A stretch of 64,000 nt of DNA from Candidatus Aminicenantota bacterium (GTDB lineage: Bacteria; Acidobacteriota; Aminicenantia; Aminicenantales; Saccharicenantaceae). The first letter of the stretch is position 1. The number at the start of each line of letters is the position of its first letter. The stretch lies in the NCBI GenBank assembly GCA_014360005.1, contig JACIYI010000015.1, positions 1 to 64,000 on the forward strand, read 5' to 3'. A model generated the notes under the pieces. It was given only the letters and a program-made list of their open reading frames with translations, searched no databases and was not told where the DNA came from. Shown here in pieces: positions 50,884 through 62,550 of the stretch. The translations under genes were made by a program, and so were the position numbers.

Positions 50884-52032
50884 TCAGACAATCAACCTGG
50901 GGATCAGCGGGTTGATCCGGGTTACAATTTCATAGCTGATGGTTCCGGCCAGGCTGGCCAGCTGGTCAGCCAGGATTTTTTCTTTACCCTCACTTCCCAG
51001 CAGGGTGGCAGTATCTTCCAGCTTGACTCCGGGAATGTCGGTGATGTCCACCATGATAAAGTCCATGCAAACCCGGCCCCTGACCTGGGCCCTTTTGCCC
51101 TTGATTAAAACATAGGCAGAATTAGACAGGCCGCGGTCGTAGCCATCATAATAGCCGACCGGTATGATGGCCAGCTTTGTGGGCCTGGTGGTGCGGAAGG
51201 TGCAGCCATAACCGATGTAGGCTCCGCGAGGCACTGCTTTTATCTGAGCTACCCTGGCCCGCCAGCTGAGAACTGGCTTGAGTTTTAACGGCTCCTGACC
51301 CCGCAGCCGGCAGGAAACCAGAGTTTCCCGGGATGGCCACAGACCATATAAGCCGATGCCCACCCTGGCCAGGTTGAAATAAGTCTCCGGAAATAAAATG
51401 GCCGCTGCCGAGCACGACATGTGCTTGACCGGAATTTCAATTCCGCCGGCCTGGAGAAAGTTTACTGCCTGGAGAAAATTATCCAGCTGGTAGCGGGGAT
51501 AGTAATCATCAGTGGTATCCTCAATGTTGGCAAAGTGGGAAGAAACGCCTTCCACCTTTATTTCCGGAGCTTTCTTAAGCCAGCTCAGGAAACTTCCCAG
51601 TTTATTGAGAGCAATTCCCTGGCGGTTGGTTCCAGTTTCAATTTTTAAATGAACCAGGGCCGTCCTGTGCAGCTTCCTGGCGGCCGCAGCCAGCGCCCTG
51701 ACCGTTTCCAGGTTATAAACCGTGACCCTGAGGTCAGCCTGAACCGCTTCCCCGGCTTGAGCCAGAGGCAGGTAGCCAAGAATGAGAATTTTCTGGCGGA
51801 AACCGGCCTGTCTCAGGGCCAGACCTTCCTCCAGACTGTGAACACCAAACCAGTCAATCCCGGCTTCGGTGGAAAGCCGGGCTATTTCCAGCAGACCATG
51901 TCCGTAGGCGTTGGCCTTTATCACCGCCATCAAGTCAGTTGTCCCCAATCTTTTCTGGAATTCCCGGACATTGTGCAGAAAGGCCTGGCGGTTTATTTCC
52001 ACCCATTGCACCAGGGTTGGTTCAGCGTGCAT
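50884..52032 (-). CDS. alr: Alanine racemase
   Basis: Alr makes D-alanine for peptidoglycan. The 382-residue fold-type III enzyme has the PLP lysine in AVIKANAYGHG (Lys39) and the second catalytic Tyr in the AYIGYG stretch near residue 263. The end ISYEIVTRINPLIPR matches the C-terminal signature. All key residues are intact. It lies 31 bp downstream of purA in the same direction, so they are probably co-transcribed. It stands 222 bp from the TamB-BamA gene. Confidence 0.94.
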   Translation of the reverse strand: MHAEPTLVQWVEINRQAFLHNVREFQKRLGTTDLMAVIKANAYGHGLLEIARLSTEAGIDWFGVHSLEEGLALRQAGFRQKILILGYLPLAQAGEAVQADLRVTVYNLETVRALAAAARKLHRTALVHLKIETGTNRQGIALNKLGSFLSWLKKAPEIKVEGVSSHFANIEDTTDDYYPRYQLDNFLQAVNFLQAGGIEIPVKHMSCSAAAILFPETYFNLARVGIGLYGLWPSRETLVSCRLRGQEPLKLKPVLSWRARVAQIKAVPRGAYIGYGCTFRTTRPTKLAIIPVGYYDGYDRGLSNSAYVLIKGKRAQVRGRVCMDFIMVDITDIPGVKLEDTATLLGSEGKEKILADQLASLAGTISYEIVTRINPLIPRLIV

Positions 52033-52063
52033 GCTTTTCTCCCTCGCTTCCCATCCTCAGGCT

Positions 52064-53398
<1,335 letters not shown>

Positions 53399-53476
53399 TT
53401 AAAAGAATCTTTCCGTCCAGGACTTCAGGAAAAAACCCGGGTAATTCTACCAGATTTTCCGGGCGGCATAAAGTTT

Positions 53477-54490
53477 TCAGAAGCTAAAGCCAACCTGGAC
53501 CAGGAGAATATTATCCTTGAGTTTAAGGTCTTTTTCTTTATTCCAATCGTATTCTATCTTGGCATAGAAATTGGCAGCCATATCCCACTTTAAGCCGACG
53601 GCCGACCTGGTTTTCTTGACCATCGTTTCCAGGAAAATGTTGAGCGGCGGAGCCAGGTGGTCGTCGATCAGAGCTTCGGGCAGGTCTGATCTTTGATAGC
53701 TATAGTAGAGGCGGAAACTCTTAAAAAGCATGCTGACGGTAAGATAATAGCCCTCAAAATCTATTTTCTGGTTGAGGAAAGGATGGTCATAAACTGTCTG
53801 GATATATTCGCCTCTGACTTCCCACTCCGGGGTCAGCCAGAGCAGGTCCAGTCCCCGGAACTGAACATCCTTGGTTCCATCGGGGTCGTATTTACCGTTA
53901 TAAATTGAGCCTCCGATTTCAAAGCCCTGTCCTAACCTCAACCCCAGCCGGCCGCCCATCGCCTTATCTTTATTGACATCGGTCAGCTTCGTTTCCAGAT
54001 AACCCTGCTCATCAGCCGATAGCCCGTTTATGATATAAGCCGAATAATAAAAAATGGCGTAATTGCCCTGCAGACAAACTCCCAGGTCCTGCCAGCGGTA
54101 AGGGAAAAAATGGAAAGCCAGCGGCCTAAAAACGGTGGGATTCTCATGAGGTCGGCCCGACCAGTTGAAGCGACCGAACGGTATTTCAAATAAACCTATT
54201 TTTAAGGTTATGAGCTGGCTGCCCTGAAAATTCAGGTAGGCCTGGGCCAGGCTGAAATCCTGGTGTGAAGCTACCCGCCCCTCAGCCACAAAGCTCAGGT
54301 TGCCGGAGATAACCCCGGAAACTACCAGACCGCCGTTAAAGTTGGCAAAAGTGCCCCGGGGATAATAACCTTCAGCCTGGCTTTTAAGGTATTCAAAGGA
54401 GAAATAGCCGCTGCCCTTTATCTGGGCTGACAGGCCCGCCGACAGCCAGACTATCAGGATTATCAGGATTAAGATTTTGATTTTTGGCAT
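53477..54490 (-). CDS. Outer-membrane porin-like protein
   Basis: This 337-residue protein has a signal peptide (KILILIILIVWLSAGLSAQ) followed by many short amphipathic strands with aromatic girdles (LGVCLQGNYAIFYYSAY, VRGEYIQTVYDHP). The end LLVQVGFSF carries the typical terminal Phe. The layout resembles 16-stranded porins (OprO/OprP-like). What passes through is unknown. It lies between the flavoprotein gene (36 bp) and purA (90 bp) on the same strand. Confidence 0.7.
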   Translation of the reverse strand: MPKIKILILIILIVWLSAGLSAQIKGSGYFSFEYLKSQAEGYYPRGTFANFNGGLVVSGVISGNLSFVAEGRVASHQDFSLAQAYLNFQGSQLITLKIGLFEIPFGRFNWSGRPHENPTVFRPLAFHFFPYRWQDLGVCLQGNYAIFYYSAYIINGLSADEQGYLETKLTDVNKDKAMGGRLGLRLGQGFEIGGSIYNGKYDPDGTKDVQFRGLDLLWLTPEWEVRGEYIQTVYDHPFLNQKIDFEGYYLTVSMLFKSFRLYYSYQRSDLPEALIDDHLAPPLNIFLETMVKKTRSAVGLKWDMAANFYAKIEYDWNKEKDLKLKDNILLVQVGFSF

Positions 54491-54526
54491 TGAACTCTCC
54501 CGCCAATCAGCTTAAAAGCCTGTCTA

Positions 54527-55744
54527 TCAATTTTCTTGAAAGATTCTGGAAAAATCAAAACTGTCTTCCAGTATCTGGTTCTTGAATTCTCCGATTTTTT
54601 TCCCGGACTGAATCAGGCGGCTGATTTCCTGCGCCCCTTTTTTGGTGCCAAGCCAGATGGCCCCAACCACCGACTCGTCTTTTAGCACCAGCTTCTTGTA
54701 AATTCCGAGTTCCGGTCTTAAGTCGGTCAGGGTTTCGTAGCCCTTCTCTTGCGGTGTCACCAGCCCGATTGAAGTAAGATAAATACCCACCACCTTAAGG
54801 GTGCTGGCTGGAATGGTTCCTTCATACTTCTTGCTCTGACCGCACAGGTTGTAGGCCAGGGTCCTGGCCTGGTCAAAAGCCGCCGGAATCAATCCATATA
54901 CCCGGCCCCGATGTTCGGCCACATCGCCGGCGGCATAGATTCGTTCCTGGCCGGTCCTGAGGTAATCATCCACCACGACTCCCCGCCCGCAGGGCAGACC
55001 GGCCGCCAGGGCCAGGTCCAGCCTGGGCTTAACTCCAGCCGCTATGATTACCACCCCGGCCGGTATGGTTTTCCCGTCCTTCAACCGAACTCCACTCACC
55101 CGGCCTTCACCAAGAATTTCAGCCGCTTCCTGGCCGATGAAAAATTTGATGCCGGTTTTTTCCAGGCTGGCCTGCAACAGGCCGGCGCCGGTTTCATCAA
55201 GTTGCCTGGGCAGCAGCCGGCTGAAGACCTCAACCACCGAGAGCTGATCCACTCCCCTCAGTTTCAGAGCTCTGGCCAGTTCCAGCCCCAGCAATCCCCC
55301 ACCCAGAATCACCACATCCGGCCCGGACCTGATAGCTTCCAGCAATTCCAGGATATCATCCAGAGTCCTGATGGTGAAAATACCGTCTTTGTCCAGACCG
55401 GCCAGAGGCGGAGTGGCCGGGCAGGCTCCTGTGGCCAGAACCAGATAATCGGCGTTGAGTTTCCGGCCGTCCTCAAATTCCACGGCTGGTCCGGAAGGAT
55501 CAATGGCTGTGGCCTTTACCCCCAGCTGGATCTGCAGTCTCTGCCTTTCGGCCCAGCCCTCAGCAAAAGCAAACACTTTTTCCTGCGGAATCAGTCCGGC
55601 TAAAAAATCGATCAGGTTGGGACGCGGGTAATAGGGATACTTTTCTTCACCGCAGATTATTACCTCGGCAGCTGAATCAAGTTCCCGGATAGTCTTGCCG
55701 CTGATGGTCCCGGCCAGCCCGTTGCCGAGAATAACTACTCTCAT
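54527..55744 (-). CDS. FAD-dependent NADH:rubredoxin oxidoreductase-like protein
   Basis: The 405-residue flavoprotein has two dinucleotide-binding folds: an N-terminal FAD loop (ILGNGLAGTISG, where a Gly is changed from the classic GxGxxG) and a central NAD(P)H loop (VVILGGGLLGLELARAL). The FAD-binding motif ERIYAAGDVAEH is present. The family includes NirB-like and rubredoxin reductases. A rubredoxin gene sits 37 bp upstream in the same direction, so rubredoxin is the likely acceptor. Together they would pass electrons from NADH to rubredoxin and on to rubrerythrin or oxygen reductases (inference). Confidence 0.8.
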   Translation of the reverse strand: MRVVILGNGLAGTISGKTIRELDSAAEVIICGEEKYPYYPRPNLIDFLAGLIPQEKVFAFAEGWAERQRLQIQLGVKATAIDPSGPAVEFEDGRKLNADYLVLATGACPATPPLAGLDKDGIFTIRTLDDILELLEAIRSGPDVVILGGGLLGLELARALKLRGVDQLSVVEVFSRLLPRQLDETGAGLLQASLEKTGIKFFIGQEAAEILGEGRVSGVRLKDGKTIPAGVVIIAAGVKPRLDLALAAGLPCGRGVVVDDYLRTGQERIYAAGDVAEHRGRVYGLIPAAFDQARTLAYNLCGQSKKYEGTIPASTLKVVGIYLTSIGLVTPQEKGYETLTDLRPELGIYKKLVLKDESVVGAIWLGTKKGAQEISRLIQSGKKIGEFKNQILEDSFDFSRIFQEN

Positions 55745-55781
55745 CGGATCAGCTTTCAGCTCACTTCTGGCAAGCTATCTT

Positions 55782-55943
55782 TTAAGATAATTTCTGAAAA
55801 AACTCCTTGCCCACGCCGCACTGGGGGCAGACCCAATCATCAGGCAGCGACTCAAACGGGGTTCCGGGCGGGATGTTGTGGTCGGGATCCCCGACTTCAG
55901 GGTCGTAGACATAACCGCAGGCCGTACATTCCCATTTTTCCAT
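55782..55943 (-). CDS. Rubredoxin
   Basis: This short gene encodes 53 residues: the classic rubredoxin with two CxxC knuckles, [15 protein letters not shown] and [13 protein letters not shown], and the aromatic core residues Trp4 and Tyr11. Four Cys bind one Fe. The ATG at 55943 has AAAGGAGG 7 bp upstream. It lies directly upstream of the flavoprotein gene (37 bp) and downstream of recD2 (49 bp), as expected for an electron carrier paired with its reductase. Confidence 0.95.
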   Translation of the reverse strand: MEKWECTACGYVYDPEVGDPDHNIPPGTPFESLPDDWVCPQCGVGKEFFQKLS

Positions 55944-55992
55944 CTTCGGTTTTCCTCCTTTCTATTTATGCCTATTATAAACTACCTGAGAA

Positions 55993-58176
55993 TTAAAACA
56001 ACTGAAAGTTAGGTTGCTGGCCGCGATTTATTTCTAGTAGCTTTTCCTTCAACCGGCAATTACGTTGAATCGGCTTATCGTTCTTGATGGCGATATGCAG
56101 CGCCCGGTAGGAACCGATGATGATGCTCAACTTTCGAGCCCGGGTCAGGGCGGTGTAGAATAAATTTCTCTGCAACATTATGTAATGCTGGGTCAGCAGG
56201 GGCATGACCACGCTCTGGTATTCATTGCCCTGAGCCTTGTGAACCGAAATGGCATAAGCCAGAACCAGGTCAGCCAGTTCATCTTTCTCATAGGAGACCA
56301 ACCGGCCGTCAAAATCTACCAGCAGACCGAAGCGCTCCGGGTCCACCTGGACCACCGTTCCCAGGTCCCCGTTGAAAACTTCTTTTTCGTAATCATTCCT
56401 GACCTGCATGACCTTATCCCGGACCCGGAATTCTTTCTGGCCGACTTTCAGGCCGTGACTTCCCGGATTCAGGGCTTTCTGTAATTCCTGGTTCAGGTTA
56501 TCCACTCCAACCAGCCCGCGGTACATGGGTGTTATCACCTGGATCTGAGTGGACAGCGGGCTTAAACCCAGGCGGCGGGGAATATTATGCTGGCAGAGTT
56601 TTAAGATCAGCTGGAAAACCTTGGCTTCATCTTCCTGGTGGAAAAAATAAAAATCGGATTCGGGGTCGCCCCGGCGGGGATAAACCAGAGGTTGTCCGCG
56701 GTTTATTCTATGAGCATTGACCACGATCAGGCTCTCCCCGGCCTGGCGGAAAATTTCCTCCAGCCGGATGACTTCGACCAGACCGGAATCTATTAAATCC
56801 CTGAGCAGGTTCCCGGGACCCACCGGCGGCAGTTGGTCCTTATCACCCACCAGAATCAATCTCATCTCCGGGGGTATGGCCCGCAGCAGATGATACATCA
56901 GCGGCAGGTCAACCATTGAAACTTCATCAATGATCAGGGCTCCGCCTTTTAGCGGATAAGTCGGTCCTCGTTTGAACCGCCCTTCTTTGGGCTGGAATTC
57001 CAGCAGGCGATGAATGGTCTTGGCTTCCCGCCCGGTGGTTTCAGCCAGACGCTTGGCCGCCCGCCCGGTGGGGGCAGCCAGCAGAATTCTCTTCTGCCAG
57101 CTCTCAAATATCTCCACCATGGCCCGGACGATGGTGGTCTTACCGGTGCCGGGTCCACCGGTGATGATGATGATTTTTTTCTGCAGGCTGCTGATTATCG
57201 CCTTTTTCTGTTCGGCTGAAAACTGCAGTCCTGTTTTCTTTTCCACTTCGGCAATCTTTTCTTCCGGAGAAAAATCGGGCGGAGGCGCAGACTGGAAAGC
57301 CAGGCGGGCGATAATCCGGGCCACTTCTTCCTGAGCCTGGTAGAAAAAGGGAAGATAAAGCCCGGAGCTCCCGTCCACCACTTCCCGGATAAGGGCCCGC
57401 TGGCTTAACAGTTCCTCCAGGGCCCGTTCCACCCGCCCCTGGTCCACTTTTAATTCCTGACAGCATTTCTCCCGGACTTCCGACTCGTCCGAAAAAACGT
57501 GGCCCTGTTCATTGTCCTTTTCCAGGAGGTAAAGAATGAAAGCCTTGACTCTTTCCAGGGAATCAGCCGGCAGGCCGAGCTTCAGAGCAATCTGGTCGGC
57601 CGTCTTGAAACCCACACCCCAGATGTCCAGGCACAGTTGATAGGGATTCCTTTTCAGGACCTCAAAAGCGGCCTGGCCGTAGGTACGGTAAATCTTATAA
57701 GCCAGGGTGGTAGAAATCTGATGGGCCTGCAAAAAAATTATCAGGTCCCGGATTTCGCGATGCTCTTCCCAAGACTTGAGGATTTCGGCCAGTTTTTTCT
57801 GACCGATGCCCTCCACCTCTTTCAGCCTGGCTGGCGAGTCGTTAAGAATCTCCACCGTTTTTTCGCCGAACTTCTGGACGATCCGTCGAGCCAGAACCGG
57901 TCCCACTCCCTTAATCAAACCCGAAGCCAGGAACCTTTCCACTCCGCTGACCGAGCTGGGCAGAGTCAGACTGAATGATTCCATCTGGAACTGTGGACCG
58001 AATCTGGCGTTCTTTTCCCAGCGGCCGGTCAGCTTCAGGCATTCCCCGGGCGAAAGGGGGGGAAAGTTACCGACCACGGTGGTTTCCCCGTTTTCGGTTT
58101 TGATCTTGAAAACGGTATAGCCGTTCTCCGGGTTATAAAAAATTATCTGTTCAACCGTTCCTTCCAGGCATTCCAT
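55993..58176 (-). CDS. recD2: RecD2-type SF1 DNA helicase
   Basis: The 727-residue protein is a 5'-3' helicase of the RecD2/TraA class, not the RecBCD subunit (no recBC is near). It starts with an OB-fold-like domain (TVEQIIFYNPENGYTVFKIK), then helix-hairpin-helix segments (FGEKTVEILN), then Walker A GGPGTGKTTIVRAM near residue 340. Motif II IIDEVSMVD, motif III GDKDQLPPVG and motif VI (AISVHKAQGNEY) follow. All motifs are intact. It probably works in repair or recombination. It begins 30 bp downstream of the SAM hydroxide adenosyltransferase gene. Confidence 0.92.
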   Translation of the reverse strand: MECLEGTVEQIIFYNPENGYTVFKIKTENGETTVVGNFPPLSPGECLKLTGRWEKNARFGPQFQMESFSLTLPSSVSGVERFLASGLIKGVGPVLARRIVQKFGEKTVEILNDSPARLKEVEGIGQKKLAEILKSWEEHREIRDLIIFLQAHQISTTLAYKIYRTYGQAAFEVLKRNPYQLCLDIWGVGFKTADQIALKLGLPADSLERVKAFILYLLEKDNEQGHVFSDESEVREKCCQELKVDQGRVERALEELLSQRALIREVVDGSSGLYLPFFYQAQEEVARIIARLAFQSAPPPDFSPEEKIAEVEKKTGLQFSAEQKKAIISSLQKKIIIITGGPGTGKTTIVRAMVEIFESWQKRILLAAPTGRAAKRLAETTGREAKTIHRLLEFQPKEGRFKRGPTYPLKGGALIIDEVSMVDLPLMYHLLRAIPPEMRLILVGDKDQLPPVGPGNLLRDLIDSGLVEVIRLEEIFRQAGESLIVVNAHRINRGQPLVYPRRGDPESDFYFFHQEDEAKVFQLILKLCQHNIPRRLGLSPLSTQIQVITPMYRGLVGVDNLNQELQKALNPGSHGLKVGQKEFRVRDKVMQVRNDYEKEVFNGDLGTVVQVDPERFGLLVDFDGRLVSYEKDELADLVLAYAISVHKAQGNEYQSVVMPLLTQHYIMLQRNLFYTALTRARKLSIIIGSYRALHIAIKNDKPIQRNCRLKEKLLEINRGQQPNFQLF

Positions 58177-58205
58177 GGACTGTCAGACTCTCCCTGATAA
58201 GACCA

Positions 58206-59006
58206 TCAGTCGGCTTTTAAGATAACCGGATCACCGGGTTCCAGGCCCAGTACTTCGGCTGCCGGCTTTTTGAAATTGGCTATTTCCAGCAGCCCCAGGC
58301 TGTTGATGATAAAAAACGGCCGGTCCGAACCAGCAGAAGAATAGGCAGCGGCCATTTCGGAGATCTTTTTCTTCCCGGCCATCACCACCGGATTGGCTCC
58401 ACAGTTGCGGTCGAGAAATTGAGCCACCAGCTGCTGGCTCAAGTTGGTGATGAGATTGCCGAATTTGTCGCGGTAAAGAATCTGGCCCTGGATTTCCCGG
58501 CTCTTTACTATGGGTTCGGGCAAGTCCAGAAGGCGTGGTGAAGCTGCCGGACGTCCGAGTTCTGATGGCGGCAGGCCCAGGCTCAGCCAGGCTGCCACCG
58601 GAGCCATCCGGTCGCGACCCTCAAAGCTCGTCCGCCGGTCGGTAAGATAATACTTACTTCCGGTAATCTCCAGGACCTCTACCTTCTCTTCTTCTTTATA
58701 AATGAGCGACAGCACCCCGTTGTCCGGAGCAATAAAATAATGTTGCCCGGCTCTGACCAGAAGAATCCGTCGCTCACTACCCACGCCGGGGTCGACCACA
58801 GTCAGGAAAATGCTACCGCGGGGGAAAAAACGGTAACAGGCCCAGAGGATGAAGGCCGCGGCTTTAAGGTCGTAATCGGGAACTTCATGGCTGATATCGA
58901 CGATGGTGCAGTCAGGATTGATGGACAGGATGACTCCCTTGAGAGAAGCGATAAAATAATCGCGGCTGCCGAAATCGGTCAGCAGCCCGAGGCAGCTCTT
59001 GCCCAT
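58206..59006 (-). CDS. SAM hydroxide adenosyltransferase (DUF62 family)
   Basis: The 266-residue protein hydrolyses SAM to adenosine and methionine in characterised homologues and is related to fluorinase. Motifs are the N-terminal LLTDFGSRDYFIASLKG, IVDISHEVPDYD, FLTVVDPGVGS and IAPDNGVLSL. The Asp and Ser residues of the active site are in place; no fluorinase loop is seen. The physiological role is open. It lies 80 bp after lepB in the same direction and 29 bp before recD2. Confidence 0.9.
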   Translation of the reverse strand: MGKSCLGLLTDFGSRDYFIASLKGVILSINPDCTIVDISHEVPDYDLKAAAFILWACYRFFPRGSIFLTVVDPGVGSERRILLVRAGQHYFIAPDNGVLSLIYKEEEKVEVLEITGSKYYLTDRRTSFEGRDRMAPVAAWLSLGLPPSELGRPAASPRLLDLPEPIVKSREIQGQILYRDKFGNLITNLSQQLVAQFLDRNCGANPVVMAGKKKISEMAAAYSSAGSDRPFFIINSLGLLEIANFKKPAAEVLGLEPGDPVILKAD

Positions 59007-59086
59007 TGGCTTTTCTATCCGGCTTGAATAATCTTATTGCAGAAGTTAGGAGGGGTCAACACTTTTCTGGCGGATTGCGGCTGACC

Positions 59087-59842
59087 TCAGAAAATTACTT
59101 TCAGCATCCGTTTCCAGCGAGTCTTGAAAATGAAACGGAAGATTTTCCGGAACCTGTCTTTAAGGCCGTTTTTCTGGTAGGCATCCTTCTCAGCTTCATA
59201 GGAAAAATAAATCAGCCAGGGACGGCCCTTGATATAACTGACTGGCAGAAAACTCCAGTAGCGGCTGTCCAGACTGTTATCCCGGTTGTCACCCATGACA
59301 AAGACATGGCCGGGCGGCACCACCAGCGGACCGTAATTATCACGGATAACATCATCATACTGGTAAAAATTACCCTTTTGAAAAATCTGGGAATCGTTGT
59401 GAACTTTATAGCGTTCTTCCAGAGGCTGGTCGTTGATGAATACCTCTTTATCTTTGATCTCGACCTTTTCCCCTTCCAGAGCAATGACCCGCTTGACAAA
59501 GTCCTTGCTCAGGTCCCGGGGCCACTTGAAAACCACGATGTCTTTTCTTTCCAGTTTCTTGGAAGGCAGGATGAAGTCCTCGACCGCATTCTGGGGCCGG
59601 GCATAGATAAACTTGTTGACCAAAAGAAAATCTCCCACCAGAAGCGTGGGCTCCATCGAGCCGGTGGGAATCTGGAAGGCCTGAACCACATAGGTCATGA
59701 CGAAAAACACGAAAACGGCCGTTTCGGCAATCAGCTCGAAATATTCCCGGAAAAGGCTCTTTTCCCTTTTAGTCTTTTTGTCGGGCTCTTTTTCTTTAAT
59801 CTCTTCTATTTCTTTATCGTACTTTTTACCAAGCATTACCAT
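59087..59842 (-). CDS. lepB: Signal peptidase I
   Basis: LepB removes signal peptides from exported proteins at the inner membrane. The 251-residue protein has a cytosolic charged N-terminus, one TM helix (residues about 38-55), then catalytic Ser62 in TGSMEPTL and Lys117 in DFVKRVIALEGE. The C-terminal GHVFVMGDNRDNSLDSR motif is conserved. ATG 59842 is preferred because AAGGA lies 8 bp upstream; a second start at 59836 is possible. The length and motif set are canonical. It is divergent from the YchF-like gene. Confidence 0.95.
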   Translation of the reverse strand: MVMLGKKYDKEIEEIKEKEPDKKTKREKSLFREYFELIAETAVFVFFVMTYVVQAFQIPTGSMEPTLLVGDFLLVNKFIYARPQNAVEDFILPSKKLERKDIVVFKWPRDLSKDFVKRVIALEGEKVEIKDKEVFINDQPLEERYKVHNDSQIFQKGNFYQYDDVIRDNYGPLVVPPGHVFVMGDNRDNSLDSRYWSFLPVSYIKGRPWLIYFSYEAEKDAYQKNGLKDRFRKIFRFIFKTRWKRMLKVIF

Positions 59843-59929
59843 CGCAGCTTTCCTTAATTTCTTGTTAATATACTCTAAATCAGGCTCTGGTTCAATACAT
59901 ATATATAAAGGAATAGCCCGGCCGCGCCC

Positions 59930-59958
59930 TTGACAGGATGGGTAATTAGGTTTTTACT
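59930..59958 (+). promoter_or_regulatory. Promoter candidate for the ychF-like/tgt/secD operon
   Basis: TTGACA (59930-59935, perfect) and TTTACT (59953-59958, 4 of 6) are 17 bp apart. The expected transcription start would fall at or next to the ATG at 59965, and no Shine-Dalgarno is seen. This fits a leaderless transcript, or the true start lies elsewhere. Confidence 0.4.
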
Positions 59959-59964
59959 AAAAAG

Positions 59965-62156
<2,192 letters not shown>

Positions 62157-62165
62157 GATAAAGAG

Positions 62166-62513
62166 ATGAGTTTTTTAACCTTAGTCAGCCTGTCAGGGCA
62201 GCAGGCTACCCCCTCCGGCCAGGGCAACATGCTGGTCGGACTCCTGCCCTTCATTTTGGTTTTTGTCATATTCTACCTGCTGATCATCATGCCCCAGAGA
62301 AAGAAGCAGAAGCAGCATCAACAGATGGTGGCCAACCTCAAGCCCGGCGACCGCATCATCACCAGCGGCGGCATCTTCGGGACGGTCATGGACGTCCATC
62401 CCGACCGGATTGAGCTTAAAATCGCGGCCAACGTCAAGGTGGACATCCTGAAAAGTGCTGTGGCCATCATTCTGACTGACAGGGAAAAAACAGAGGTCAA
62501 AGAATCCAGCTGA
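62166..62513 (+). CDS. yajC: Preprotein translocase subunit YajC
   Basis: This 115-residue inner-membrane protein has one TM helix (residues about 20-40, LVGLLPFILVFVIFYLLII) after a short exposed N-terminus, then MPQRKKQKQH and the conserved domain GDRIITSGGIFGTV. It joins SecDF in the holo-translocon. The length is typical. It lies 9 bp after tgt and 37 bp before secD in the same operon. Confidence 0.94.
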   Translation: MSFLTLVSLSGQQATPSGQGNMLVGLLPFILVFVIFYLLIIMPQRKKQKQHQQMVANLKPGDRIITSGGIFGTVMDVHPDRIELKIAANVKVDILKSAVAIILTDREKTEVKESS

Positions 62514-62550
62514 TTGTCTCCAATCAAACCCAGAAGAGAGATTAATCAAG

